A stretch of 64,000 nucleotides of DNA from Ignatzschineria sp. RMDPL8A. GTDB lineage: Bacteria > Pseudomonadota > Gammaproteobacteria > Cardiobacteriales > Wohlfahrtiimonadaceae. Location of the stretch: NCBI RefSeq assembly GCF_029815055.1, contig NZ_JAPPWA010000002.1, forward strand, positions 1,736,001 to 1,800,000, read 5' to 3'. Below, one piece after another: positions 55,794-64,000 of this stretch. Made by a program: the position numbers and the translations under genes. Every line of letters begins with the position of its first letter. The first letter of the stretch is position 1. The notes beneath the pieces were generated by a model. That model made no database searches. It saw only the letters and a program-made list of their open reading frames with translations, and was not told where the DNA came from.

Positions 55794-55873
55794 ATTAAAT
55801 TAAAATTAATTAATAGTTCATTTTAAAACATTTATAAGACTAAAGTAATGTAAATTACAATAAAGTCAAGCGA

Positions 55874-57043
55874 CTAGAGGTTAAAAATCTCTTTTAAACT
55901 ATTGATTGCACGGACTAATCGGACCTTTGGCGCCGCGAAATTTAATCGAACGCAACTACCGCTTGCACCAAATGGTCGACCATCGCTCAAGGCGACGTTA
56001 TGTTCGAGTAAAATCTCATAAGCGTTATCTTTCAATTTTGTATCGGAAAAATCAAGCCACATTAAAAACGTCGATTCTGGGATCGTGTAACGCACCCCCG
56101 GCATATTTTTCAGTTCTTCTACTATGTAATCGCGATTCGCTTTGAGATATTTGCGCACCTCAACGAGCCACTCATCACCATAATCAAAGGCCAATTCCAT
56201 CCCTTTCATGCCGTAAATATTGGGATTTGGCACCATGCCCTGCATCGCTTTTAGGTATTCATTGCGAAGCGCTTCATTTTCAATAATGGCAAATCCGCCC
56301 GAAAGACCAGCAACGTTAAAGGTTTTACTTGGTGCAAAAAGGGTAATGGTATGCTCGCGCGAGGCATCGCTTGTCAGCGCATAAGGATAGTGACGCTGCC
56401 CCTCTAACGTGAGCTCGGCGTGAATCTCATCGGAAACCACCACAAGATCATTTTTAACGGCCACACGCTCGATCGCATGACACTCTTCACCGGTAAAGAT
56501 ATGGCCCACCGGATTGTGCGGCTGGCACAGCATTAAAAGCTCGGTATTGTCATCGGGCATAATCACCAGTCCATCGATATCAAGGCTATATTCCATCACC
56601 CGATCGTCATTTACCTCGCACGCAAGCGGGAGACGCTTACACTCGATATCGTGATTTTCCGCCATCTGTAAAAAAGGAGGATAGACCGGCGTCATGGCAA
56701 TGTAATTTGCAGAAGCATTCCGGCGACGGATCATATTTCCGGCGATATTAAAACCCACCACAAGGCCTGGCAATAACACGATCGATTCCGGTTTAATTTG
56801 CCAGTTGTAGAGCTGTTTCATGCGGTAGGTAATCGCATCGATCACCCGATCCGGACGCGCCTTACCGTAGCCGTAGATCCCATTTTGAGAAATCCGCGTC
56901 AATCCCTCAATCACCGCCGGTGGCGCAGTAAAATCCATATCCGCAATCCAAAGAGGCGTCACCTCTTCCGCGTAACGGGTCCACTTTTCTGAGTTGTTAT
57001 TACGGCGATTGTGCAGTTCATCAAAATTAAATGGGGTCGTCAT
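55874..57043 (-). CDS. MalY/PatB-type PLP aminotransferase (C-S lyase)
   Basis: The 389-residue class I/II PLP enzyme has the MalY/PatB pattern: FNFDELHNRRNNNSEKW at the start, then LWIADMDF, the HNPVGHIF segment, VVSDEIHAEL, and the PLP lysine in FAPSKTFNVAGLSG. Such enzymes cleave cystathionine or other C-S bonds (beta-lyase), and MalY also represses maltose genes. I would not choose between metabolic and regulatory roles. Start 57043 (MTTPFNF) has GGAGAGAG upstream, and the frame extends 16 residues further. Confidence 0.87.
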   Translation of the reverse strand: MTTPFNFDELHNRRNNNSEKWTRYAEEVTPLWIADMDFTAPPAVIEGLTRISQNGIYGYGKARPDRVIDAITYRMKQLYNWQIKPESIVLLPGLVVGFNIAGNMIRRRNASANYIAMTPVYPPFLQMAENHDIECKRLPLACEVNDDRVMEYSLDIDGLVIMPDDNTELLMLCQPHNPVGHIFTGEECHAIERVAVKNDLVVVSDEIHAELTLEGQRHYPYALTSDASREHTITLFAPSKTFNVAGLSGGFAIIENEALRNEYLKAMQGMVPNPNIYGMKGMELAFDYGDEWLVEVRKYLKANRDYIVEELKNMPGVRYTIPESTFLMWLDFSDTKLKDNAYEILLEHNVALSDGRPFGASGSCVRLNFAAPKVRLVRAINSLKEIFNL

Positions 57044-57255
57044 TGTCTCTCTCCTTACATGAATATGTGCGTGCGTTAAAACACGCATCAAGATTCGTTA
57101 TGTTCGTCGATATTAATGGGTTCACGCGCTTCGATCAATTAAAATTAATCCATATGAATGGGAACCGATCGGGGGCGATTCTTATTTAAGTTGAGTGTAT
57201 CAGCTCAGTGCCACGGGGGTAATATTTTTGTCAAAAAACGTGATAAAAATTGAAT

Positions 57256-57294
57256 AAAAAAGCCCTTCAATCGCGGCAAAACAATTGAAGAGCT
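57256..57294 (-). terminator. pepD terminator
   Basis: On the minus strand AGC-CTTCAAT pairs with ATTGAAG-GCT with one mismatch per side, and a T tract follows. It lies 22 bases after the pepD stop. Confidence 0.75.
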
Positions 57295-57315
57295 CTGATT
57301 TACCCCGGTTACGCC

Positions 57316-58761
57316 TTATTTAAGATTCGCAAGCAAGGCTTTTAGCAGCGCATAAAATTTATCAACGCTCTCAATATTGACCTTTTCATCCGGGCTATGC
57401 GCACCGACGATATCCGGGCCAAAGCTCACCATCTGTAGATGAGGATATTGCTCCCCGATCAGACCGGTTTCAAGCCCCGCGTGAATCACTTGAATTTGCA
57501 GCTCGTCATTAAAATTCTCGCGATAAGTCTCTTGTAATACCTGTAGCGGTTTTGAATCTAAATTGGGTTCCCAAGCCGGATATTCCCCATCAAACTCGAT
57601 CACAACATCGGCTAGATAAGCAAGGCTTTTCGCACGGCGTTTAATCACATCTAAACCGTTAGTATTAAGCGAACGCGCAAGAAGGCCAACGTGCAGGCCA
57701 TTTTCTTTATCAAGCTCAATCACCCCGATATTACAGCTCGTTTCCACCACTGGCAAAAGCGCCGATTGACGAATCGGGCCGTGGGGGAGAAGCGTTAAAA
57801 AGTCGAGAAGCGTCATCGTCATCTCTGTGTCGAGCGTATCGCTCATCGCGGTTTCATGCGCTTCAATTGTTACGCCCTCATCCACTTTGACAAAACGCTC
57901 TTTAAGACTCGCTTTCCACGCCTCAACTGCGGCTAAAAAAGCTTCTTTATGATTGGCGGTAACTGCGATCACAGCTGTTGCGTCGCGGGTAATGGCATTA
58001 CGTAGCTCGCCGCCCTTAAAGGAGACTAAACGAAGCGCGTATTCGTGTGAAAACTCCGTTAAAAATTCCGCTAGAAGCTGATTCGCGCTCCCGAGTCCTT
58101 TATGGATCTCAACGCCTGAGTGTCCGCCTTGTAGTCCAGAAATCGTCACTTCATAGAAAAGCCCTTGCACATCGCTGCGGTAATAATCAGCAAGCTCGCG
58201 ATTCATCAGGATATCCACCCCGCCCGCACAGCCAACGCAACATTTGCCAAACTTCATGCTATCGAGGTTTAGGAGATAATCCGCATCCAATCCTTTCAGT
58301 TCAAGATTGCGCACTCCGCCCATGCCCGCTTCTTCGTCAACGGTGATTAGAATCTGCATCGGCCCGTGAACCGCGCTCTCATCTTCTAAAATCGCCATTC
58401 CCGCAGAAACGCCAATCCCGTTATCCGCGCCGAGAGTGGTATCGTTTGCACGAATCCAGCCATCCTCTTCAATGAGTTCGATGGGGTCGGTATCAAAATT
58501 ATGCGCACTCGTTGGGCGTTTTTGACAGACCATATCCATATGCCCTTGGATTACAATTTTCGGGGCATTTTCATAGCCTTTTGTGGCAGGTTTTGTAATA
58601 AGCACATTGCCGATCGCGTCTTCTTCAAACCCAAGTCCGTGGGTCTTTGCATACTCTCGATAATAGGCGCGAATTGCCGCCTCCTTTTTCGATGCGCGTG
58701 GAATATCGTTCATTTTCTTAAAATGATGCCACAACAGATGCGTAGCGGGCTGACCAAACAT
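57316..58761 (-). CDS. pepD: Aminoacyl-histidine dipeptidase (PepD, M20C)
   Basis: PepD (carnosinase-like) hydrolyses Xaa-His and other dipeptides in the cytoplasm with two zinc ions. Metal-binding motifs are VIQGHMDMVCQK (His, Asp), LGADNGIGVSAG (bridging Asp), TVDEEAGMGG (Glu pair) and HAGLETGLIGEQYP near the end. The dimerisation domain carries the conserved GLQGGHSGVEIHKG. Length 481 residues is typical. AAGGAG precedes the ATG. It is monocistronic. Confidence 0.94.
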   Translation of the reverse strand: MFGQPATHLLWHHFKKMNDIPRASKKEAAIRAYYREYAKTHGLGFEEDAIGNVLITKPATKGYENAPKIVIQGHMDMVCQKRPTSAHNFDTDPIELIEEDGWIRANDTTLGADNGIGVSAGMAILEDESAVHGPMQILITVDEEAGMGGVRNLELKGLDADYLLNLDSMKFGKCCVGCAGGVDILMNRELADYYRSDVQGLFYEVTISGLQGGHSGVEIHKGLGSANQLLAEFLTEFSHEYALRLVSFKGGELRNAITRDATAVIAVTANHKEAFLAAVEAWKASLKERFVKVDEGVTIEAHETAMSDTLDTEMTMTLLDFLTLLPHGPIRQSALLPVVETSCNIGVIELDKENGLHVGLLARSLNTNGLDVIKRRAKSLAYLADVVIEFDGEYPAWEPNLDSKPLQVLQETYRENFNDELQIQVIHAGLETGLIGEQYPHLQMVSFGPDIVGAHSPDEKVNIESVDKFYALLKALLANLK

Positions 58762-58979
58762 ATTGGCTCCTTTTTCAATGTTGGCTAAAACAGATTTGAT
58801 TCACATTTTTAACGCAAATCATAATTCCCTTTTACAATACACCAAGCGCTCTTAAATTTTTAGCGTTTTTTTGGGAAATTCCTCATAGCGCGATCGAAAA
58901 GACTTTACCCTTCTTTGCAATTTGGTAGACTAAAGGCGCATCATTTAATCTATTCATAGATTTTTTATAGGAGTCATTT

Positions 58980-59744
58980 ATGTTAAAACTATTTAAACAC
59001 GCAACGCTCTTTGTCGCTGCAACCCTCTTAGCATTTGCTCAAGCAGAAGATATTACGATTTTTGCCGCAGCATCGCTTCAAAACGCCGTTGACGAAGTGA
59101 ATGAAGTATTTATCAAGCAACATCCTGATGTCACTATTTTGCCTGCCTACGACTCATCATCTAACCTTGCTCGCCAAATCAATGAAGGCGCGCCAGCACA
59201 AATCTTCATCTCAGCGAACCAAAACTGGATGGATTACCTCCAAGACAACAAAAAAATCGACCTTGAGAGCCGTGCAAACATCGTGAAAAACGAACTTGCT
59301 CTCATCACCAATGCCGATAATCCTGCATTCGAAGTGACCTATGAATCAAAAGAGTTCTGGAAAGAGCTGCTTAAAGATACCCGCTTAGCGGTAGGTGACC
59401 CAGATCACGTACCGGTGGGTATGTACGCAAAAGCGAGCTTTGAAAAATTAGGCGTTTGGGACGTCGTTGCACCGAAAATAGCGGCAGCACAAAACGTTCG
59501 CGCAGCCCTTTTACTTGTTGAGCGCAATGAAGCGAACGTCGGAATCGTTTATTCATCAGACGCAAGCATCAGCGAAAAAGTACAAACGGTTTCAACCTTC
59601 CCTGCAAACCTTCACGATCCTATCGAATATCCCATTGCGATGATTGGCGAGCAAAACAGCGACATGGTAAAAACCTACTACGCATTCCTCTTAAGTGATG
59701 ATGCAAAAGCAATCTTCAAAAAATACGGTTTCGCGACTCCCTAG
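58980..59744 (+). CDS. modA: Molybdate ABC transporter substrate-binding protein, copy 1
   Basis: ModA captures molybdate or tungstate in the periplasm. The signal peptide ends at AFAQAED, and the mature start ITIFAAASLQNAVDEV carries the Ser/Ala oxyanion site. SSNLARQINEGAPAQIFISANQNWMDYL and GDPDHVPVGMYAKASFEKLG are further ligand-contact regions. Codon use is highly optimised and AGGAG precedes the ATG, suggesting strong expression. A paralog follows 159 bases downstream, then modB and modC. No ModE operator was recognised upstream. Confidence 0.92.
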   Translation: MLKLFKHATLFVAATLLAFAQAEDITIFAAASLQNAVDEVNEVFIKQHPDVTILPAYDSSSNLARQINEGAPAQIFISANQNWMDYLQDNKKIDLESRANIVKNELALITNADNPAFEVTYESKEFWKELLKDTRLAVGDPDHVPVGMYAKASFEKLGVWDVVAPKIAAAQNVRAALLLVERNEANVGIVYSSDASISEKVQTVSTFPANLHDPIEYPIAMIGEQNSDMVKTYYAFLLSDDAKAIFKKYGFATP

Positions 59745-59903
59745 TTCGCCCCGCATTATAAATTGATTGTCACATACGCCGATCATAAATCATGCCCGGC
59801 GTTATGCACCAAGGGGCGCTCGAACAATTCTAGCGCCCTTTTCTTTTGCCGAATTTACCGATCGAAAGAACCGATCGACCCAACTGATAGAGGATATTCC
59901 CCG

Positions 59904-60674
59904 ATGCTGACCACTCTTAAACGCACACTCCTTTTTTGCGCCGCCCTTGTTATCCTTTTCCAAAGCGCACAATCGGAAGAGATCATTCTCTTCTCGGCCG
60001 CGACCTTACAAAATGCGATCGATGAGATTAATGTCTCCTTTGAAAATGCCCATCCGGGAACAAAAATTGTGGCCTCCTATAATTCCGCCTCAAACCTTTC
60101 TCGCCAAATTGTCGAAGGGGCACCCGCGCACCTTTTTATCTCCGCAAATGAACGCTGGATGAATTATTTAGCTGAAAATGATGAGATCGATCCTGAGAGC
60201 CGCGCCTATATCGTTAAAAATGAGCTCGCGGTGATTACCCATAAAGATAATCCTGATATTGAGATCGATTTTAATTCCAAATCATTCTGGGAAGATGCGC
60301 TTAAAAATACGCGCCTTGCCATTGGTGACCCCGATCACGTTCCGGGCGGCATGTATGTTAAAGAGAGTTTTACCAATTTAGGCATTTGGGATGTGGTGGA
60401 ACGTAAAGTCGCGGCATCGCCCACCATTCGCGCGGCACTCGTGCTTGTTGAGCGTAAAGAATCAGATCTTGGCATTGTCTATCTCTCCGATGTAGTGATT
60501 AGCGATAAAGTAAAAATTCTCGCGAAAATGCCCGAAGGCGTGCACGCGCCGATCGATTTCCCCATTGCACTTGTGGGTAAAAATCCCTCCGAGATGGCGA
60601 AAACCTATTATCATTACCTCCTCAGTGATGAATCGAAAGCGGTCTTCAAAAAGCACGGCTTTTCGACGCCTTAA
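59904..60674 (+). CDS. modA: Molybdate ABC transporter substrate-binding protein, copy 2
   Basis: This second ModA (256 residues) is similar to copy 1 from end to end (SNLSRQIVEGAPAHLFISANERWMNYL, GDPDHVPGGMYVKESFTNLG) but has less optimised codons and a distinct signal peptide (LLFCAALVILFQSAQSEE). One contact-loop difference is VPVGMY in copy 1 versus VPGGMY here. ATG 59904 has AGAGGA eight bases upstream; the frame extends to 59763 in non-coding-looking sequence. It lies 57 bases before modB. Confidence 0.92.
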   Translation: MLTTLKRTLLFCAALVILFQSAQSEEIILFSAATLQNAIDEINVSFENAHPGTKIVASYNSASNLSRQIVEGAPAHLFISANERWMNYLAENDEIDPESRAYIVKNELAVITHKDNPDIEIDFNSKSFWEDALKNTRLAIGDPDHVPGGMYVKESFTNLGIWDVVERKVAASPTIRAALVLVERKESDLGIVYLSDVVISDKVKILAKMPEGVHAPIDFPIALVGKNPSEMAKTYYHYLLSDESKAVFKKHGFSTP

Positions 60675-60731
60675 TGGGCACTCATCCGATTTTGATACAC
60701 GTTTTTGACACGTTAAACAAAGAGAGACGTT

Positions 60732-61430
60732 ATGTTTAGTTTAAGTCCGTATGAATGGGAAGTGATCCGGCTCAGCCTAAAAATTGGCGTTGTGGCCATC
60801 ATCTTTAGCCTACCGCTTGGCATTGTGACCGCGTGGATTTTAGCGCGCTATAATTTTTATGGTAAATCGCTCGTTGATGGCATTATTAACCTGCCGCTCG
60901 TGCTTCCGCCGGTGGTAATTGGGTATCTTTTATTAGTGACAATGGGGAAAAATGGCTACGTCGGGAAATGGCTCGATCAGCTTTTTGGGTTTTCCTTTAG
61001 TTTTAATTGGAAGGGAGCGGCGCTTGCCTCGGCGGTGGTCTCATTTCCGCTTCTGGTGCGTTCGATTCGCTTAAGTTTTGAATCGATCAATCAAAATCTC
61101 GAGTTTGCCGCGCGCTCACTTGGGGCGAGTTTCTTAAAGAGCTTTTTTACCATCACGTTGCCCCTTGCGATCCCGGGAATTATCTCAGGGGTGGTGCTTG
61201 CCTTTGCCCGCTCACTTGGCGAATTTGGCGCGACCATCACCTTTGTCTCTAATATTCCCGGCGAAACCCGTACCCTTCCGCTTGCGATGTATACGCTGAT
61301 TCAAATCCCGAACCGTGAAGCCGATACCATGCGCCTTTGCGTGATTGCGATTATTATTTCACTCGGCGCACTACTCATTTCTGAGTGGCTCAATCGCTCC
61401 CACCGCCGCCGTTTAGGAGAAACACGATGA
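60732..61430 (+). CDS. modB: Molybdate ABC transporter permease
   Basis: The 232-residue protein has about five membrane helices and the binding-protein-dependent permease signature in ARSLGASFLKSFFTITLPLAIPGIISG, the coupling loop for ModC. INLPLVLPPVVIGYLLL near residue 55 is typical of ModB. It overlaps modC by four bases (ATGA), so translation is coupled. AGAGAG precedes the ATG. Confidence 0.94.
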   Translation: MFSLSPYEWEVIRLSLKIGVVAIIFSLPLGIVTAWILARYNFYGKSLVDGIINLPLVLPPVVIGYLLLVTMGKNGYVGKWLDQLFGFSFSFNWKGAALASAVVSFPLLVRSIRLSFESINQNLEFAARSLGASFLKSFFTITLPLAIPGIISGVVLAFARSLGEFGATITFVSNIPGETRTLPLAMYTLIQIPNREADTMRLCVIAIIISLGALLISEWLNRSHRRRLGETR

Positions 61431-62089
61431 TCGAACTCTCAATCTCACATCCGTTAAAACATTTCGCCTTTAGTGCCGATCTTCAGTTTGAGGCCAAAGG
61501 GGCGATCTCCATCTTCGGGAAATCAGGCTGCGGTAAAACGACGCTACTCAACTTTATTGCCGGCAAACAAAAGCCGAAAAAGGGACGCATTATTGTGCGC
61601 GAGCATACACTTCTCGATACCGAAAAACGCATCAATCTGCCACCGCACAAACGCAATATTGGCTATGTATTCCAAGAGGCGACGCTCTTCCCCCACTATT
61701 CGGTGATGGGAAATCTCAAATATGGCATGAAGCAAAAAGAGATGGGGAAAATTGAAGCAATTGCCGATCTCCTTGATATTTCGCATCTGTTAAATGAGCG
61801 CGTTGCACACCTATCAGGCGGGGAAAAACAGCGGATCGCGATTGGCCGTGCCCTGCTCCGTGAACCGCAAATTTTGCTGATGGATGAGCCGCTTGCGGCC
61901 CTTGACGCGGTACGTAAAGAGGAGATTTTGCAATATCTTGAGCGCATTATCGATTCCACCGGGATTCCGATTCTCTATGTAACCCATAACGCCAAAGAGG
62001 CCCACCGTTTATCGACGCAATTTATCCATGTCGTTGACGGAATTGCGACGCTAAAACCGATCAAAGAGTTGCCAATTCCGACGGTTTAA
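61427..62089 (+). CDS. modC: Molybdate ABC transporter ATPase, short form
   Basis: The ABC domain is complete: Walker A GKSGCGKTT, Q-loop YVFQEATLFPHY, signature LSGGEKQR and Walker B ILLMDEPLAALD, with switch His in YVTHNAKEAH. It is only 220 residues, whereas typical ModC proteins have about 350 with a C-terminal molybdate-binding (TOBE/mobile) domain. That domain is missing, so substrate control by molybdate binding on the ATPase would be absent. The stop at 62087-62089 is in good sequence and I see no frameshifted TOBE downstream. It starts in the ATGA overlap with modB. Confidence 0.9.
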   Translation: MIELSISHPLKHFAFSADLQFEAKGAISIFGKSGCGKTTLLNFIAGKQKPKKGRIIVREHTLLDTEKRINLPPHKRNIGYVFQEATLFPHYSVMGNLKYGMKQKEMGKIEAIADLLDISHLLNERVAHLSGGEKQRIAIGRALLREPQILLMDEPLAALDAVRKEEILQYLERIIDSTGIPILYVTHNAKEAHRLSTQFIHVVDGIATLKPIKELPIPTV

Positions 62090-62228
62090 TGCAATAAATA
62101 CAAAATCTTCACTATCCTATCAATTCACTGTTTTACTACTCGTTTTATTACATCGGCAGTGTGACAGTGGATTGATGGGATTTTTAACGAAGGACTTCGT
62201 CACACCACCACACAATCTAAGGAAAGCT

Positions 62229-62555
62229 ATGAACCGCCTATCGATGCTATGCAGCATGATCTTTTTCCCGCTCGCACTATCGGCCCATCCCATCGTCGAT
62301 AAACTCCACGACAATATGTTGTCGGTCTGCTTAGAAGATCAGTCGGAAGAGCTCTGCCGCTGCGTTGCCGGATCATTTCGTGATATGCTCGACAAAGCCG
62401 CGCTCCCCGATGAAGATTACAACACTATTTATAATCTGCAAAATGGCCAAGATGTGAGCGATGAGCGACTTGCGTGGTTCGATTCCATTCTCGATTTTGA
62501 CACCCACGAAGATAACGTCCGCACCTGCTTACAGGAATTTGAAGCGATCTATTAA
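62229..62555 (+). CDS. Hypothetical Cys-containing exported protein
   Basis: This 108-residue protein has a signal peptide (MNRLSMLCSMIFFPLALSAHP) and a short acidic helical body. After the signal there are four Cys (VCLEDQ, ELCRCVAG, RTCLQEF), suggesting two disulfides. No family is recognised. AAGGAAAG precedes ATG 62229. Its last four bases overlap the end of the convergent anmK. Confidence 0.6.
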   Translation: MNRLSMLCSMIFFPLALSAHPIVDKLHDNMLSVCLEDQSEELCRCVAGSFRDMLDKAALPDEDYNTIYNLQNGQDVSDERLAWFDSILDFDTHEDNVRTCLQEFEAIY

Positions 62556-63766
62556 CGCCCTTCATTCCGGGGCCAGGGATTTGGAATAATTTGCCCCAAG
62601 ATCACCCGCTCGCGCGCTCCGGTACTGCCGGGCATATTGCTCGCGAGGCCATGAAGTGTTTCATTGCCTAAAATGGCAAAAGCGATCGCCTCTTTCGCAT
62701 CGCTTGAAATCCCTAAATCCTCTTGCGTTAATACCGAATATTCCGGAAGCTCCGCCCGAATCATCGCCATCAGCAACGGATTATATGCCCCGCCCCCGCC
62801 CACAATAATTTCATCCACTTTGCACGTTGGAAAGATAAAACGGCGATAACTCTCTGCAATGGTATAAGCGGTAAATCGGGTTAAAGTATGGATAAGATCA
62901 TATTCATATTGCGTTTGATCCGATTGGCTCAAGCGGCGATAACGCTCACAAAGCTTTGCAACGCGGTTTTCTCCATAATGCTCGCGCCCTGTTGATTTAG
63001 GTGGAATCATCTCAAGGTAAGGATCGGCTTTTAACTCAGCAAACAGTGCCTCGATCAAACGCCCCTTTCTGCCATGCTCCCCATTATGATCGTACGGCTG
63101 ATTAAATAACTGCATCATCGCCGCATTAATCATCATATTCCCAGGGCCAGTATCAAAAGCAGTGACCTCACTCATCGCGCAGTCTTTGGGAAGAATCGTC
63201 ACATTGCCAATCCCGCCAATATTTTGCAGTAGACGGCTTTTTGTCTCAGAGCGATAGAGCAGATATTCCGTATAGGGCACTAGTGGCGCGCCTTCACCGC
63301 CCGCCACTAAATCCATCATGCGAAAATTAAATACCACCGCCGTTTTAAAGTGGTACGCCAGTGGCGATGGATCGCCAATTTGCAGCGTTGAAGGCACAAA
63401 GGGTTTCGTTGCATTTGGCTGATGATAGATCGTCTGCCCATGGCTTGCGATAAAATCGATTGGCTCGGTGGGCGAGATAATTTTCTTTTGAGAGGCTTCC
63501 ATGAGTAACGCCTCCACCGCCGTTTGGTAGAGATACCCGAGCTCGGTATTGAGTGAACAAATCTCATCAATTTTTGCCGTATCGGGATGGCTAACGCGCA
63601 CAATCGCCTCACGCACCTCATTAGGCATCGGATAGGCATAAAAGTGGAGTAGCTCGCATTGAGTGGTAACGCCCGCGCCTTCAATTGAGACGAGCGCCGC
63701 ATCAATCCCATCGAGCGATGTGCCGGACATAAGCCCAATTGCAAGTTTACGTGCTTTGTTACTCAT
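62552..63766 (-). CDS. anmK: Anhydro-N-acetylmuramic acid kinase
   Basis: AnmK cleaves and phosphorylates 1,6-anhydroMurNAc from peptidoglycan turnover, giving MurNAc-6-P. The N-terminal phosphate loop reads AIGLMSGTSLDGIDAAL, then NIGGIGNVT, DTGPGNMMIN and EIIVGGGGAYNP, all standard for the family. The start at 63766 (MSNKARK) overlaps the last eight bases of murQ (ATGAGTAA). The frame extends 38 residues further upstream inside murQ, which I exclude. Its product feeds MurQ, encoded just upstream. Confidence 0.94.
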   Translation of the reverse strand: MSNKARKLAIGLMSGTSLDGIDAALVSIEGAGVTTQCELLHFYAYPMPNEVREAIVRVSHPDTAKIDEICSLNTELGYLYQTAVEALLMEASQKKIISPTEPIDFIASHGQTIYHQPNATKPFVPSTLQIGDPSPLAYHFKTAVVFNFRMMDLVAGGEGAPLVPYTEYLLYRSETKSRLLQNIGGIGNVTILPKDCAMSEVTAFDTGPGNMMINAAMMQLFNQPYDHNGEHGRKGRLIEALFAELKADPYLEMIPPKSTGREHYGENRVAKLCERYRRLSQSDQTQYEYDLIHTLTRFTAYTIAESYRRFIFPTCKVDEIIVGGGGAYNPLLMAMIRAELPEYSVLTQEDLGISSDAKEAIAFAILGNETLHGLASNMPGSTGARERVILGQIIPNPWPRNEGR

Positions 63767-64000
63767 CAGTATGTTGTTCCTCGCGCTCGTTCCCGTTTTG
63801 AGTCTTCCCATAGGCCGATAATACCGCATGAATCCGCCCCTCATGAGCCTTAAGCGCCGCCTGTGCGCCTTCTCTATCAACGCCCAAAAACTCCATCACA
63901 ATGGCCGTTTTCACATGTTCACCACTCTCCTCTAACAGCACCGTTGCGCGGAAGTAATCACACCCCGTTGCCGCCATAATCATCTGCCGAGAACGCTCAA
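63759..64000 (-). CDS. murQ: N-acetylmuramic acid 6-phosphate etherase, C-terminal part
   Basis: The frame is open to the right edge, so only the last 79 residues are seen. They read ERSRQMIMAATGC, followed by EESGEHVKTAIVMEFLGVDREGA, the helical tail of MurQ. MurQ removes the lactyl ether from MurNAc-6-P, the product of AnmK, giving GlcNAc-6-P. The two genes overlap by eight bases and form a recycling pair. Confidence 0.85.
   Translation of the reverse strand, partial: ERSRQMIMAATGCDYFRATVLLEESGEHVKTAIVMEFLGVDREGAQAALKAHEGRIHAVLSAYGKTQNGNEREEQHTDE

Noticed and set aside
58790-58979. ModE operator or molybdenum-cofactor riboswitch upstream of modA
   Set aside because: No ModE-like palindrome nor the conserved riboswitch core could be recognised by eye.
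62090-62228. Frameshifted remainder of a ModC TOBE domain after the short ModC
   Set aside because: None of the frames in the 139 bases downstream resembles TOBE, and a new ribosome site and signal peptide begin directly after.
1-64000. CRISPR array, insertion sequence or prophage
   Set aside because: No regularly spaced repeats, transposase-like frame or phage structural gene was seen on either strand.

Overview
The window is gene-dense bacterial chromosome with mid-range GC. Its gene set points to a gammaproteobacterium: RpoD and RpoS sigma factors, DusA, PepD, the yhiI-rbbA-yhhJ exporter, BioC/BioD/BioF/BioB/BioA, and murQ-anmK. It encodes a canonical SMC rather than MukB and a single-chain pyruvate carboxylase, which argues against an enteric genome. 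A Cardiobacteriales-like lineage (Ignatzschineria/Wohlfahrtiimonas type) is my best guess, but it is only a guess. I see no phage, insertion sequence, CRISPR array or rRNA. The window starts inside an MscS-like gene and ends inside murQ.

Layout. 0-7 kb: an MscS-like channel end, a membrane pentapeptide-repeat protein, a DUF1992 protein, tRNA-Asn with its own promoter and terminator, two orphan membrane proteins, and a fosmidomycin-resistance-type MFS exporter. 7.2-13 kb: an osmoprotectant ABC importer (proV, proW) followed by three tandem paralogous lipoprotein receptors, with a TTGACA-N17-TAGGGT promoter, a long leader and a folded three-way-junction element between proW and the first receptor. 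13-18.4 kb: Fe-superoxide dismutase, an AEC permease and five small poorly known genes, one NlpE-like. 18.6-28.5 kb: pyruvate carboxylase, an EEP-family hydrolase and the yhiI-rbbA-yhhJ exporter operon.

28.6-38.8 kb: the biotin locus, bioB-bioF-bioC-bioD divergent from bioA. bioA abuts an alpha/beta-hydrolase gene that may supply the BioH activity needed after BioC. Then come a MarR regulator divergent from guanine deaminase, an NAD(P)H-hydrate dehydratase, a small membrane protein and Dtd. 38.8-48 kb, all on the minus strand: SMC, two PotF-like polyamine-binding proteins whose 5' leaders are also duplicated, DnaG and YqeY. 48-57 kb, also minus: two large exported DUF945-like proteins, DusA, RpoD, RpoS and a MalY/PatB-type aminotransferase. 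The yqeY-dnaG part of the macromolecular synthesis operon is thus split from rpoD. 57.3-64 kb: PepD, a molybdate importer with two tandem ModA receptors and a short ModC, a small Cys-rich exported protein, and the coupled murQ-anmK peptidoglycan-recycling pair.

The recurring theme is duplication of ABC-transporter binding proteins (three ProX-type, two PotF, two ModA), which gives one transporter several receptors. The least explained signals are the proW-proX structured element, the loss of a Trp in two of the three ProX copies, the hydrolase attached to bioA, and the conserved blocks in the potF leaders. Terminators, promoters and operators listed below were found by eye from base pairing and hexamer matches; none was computed.
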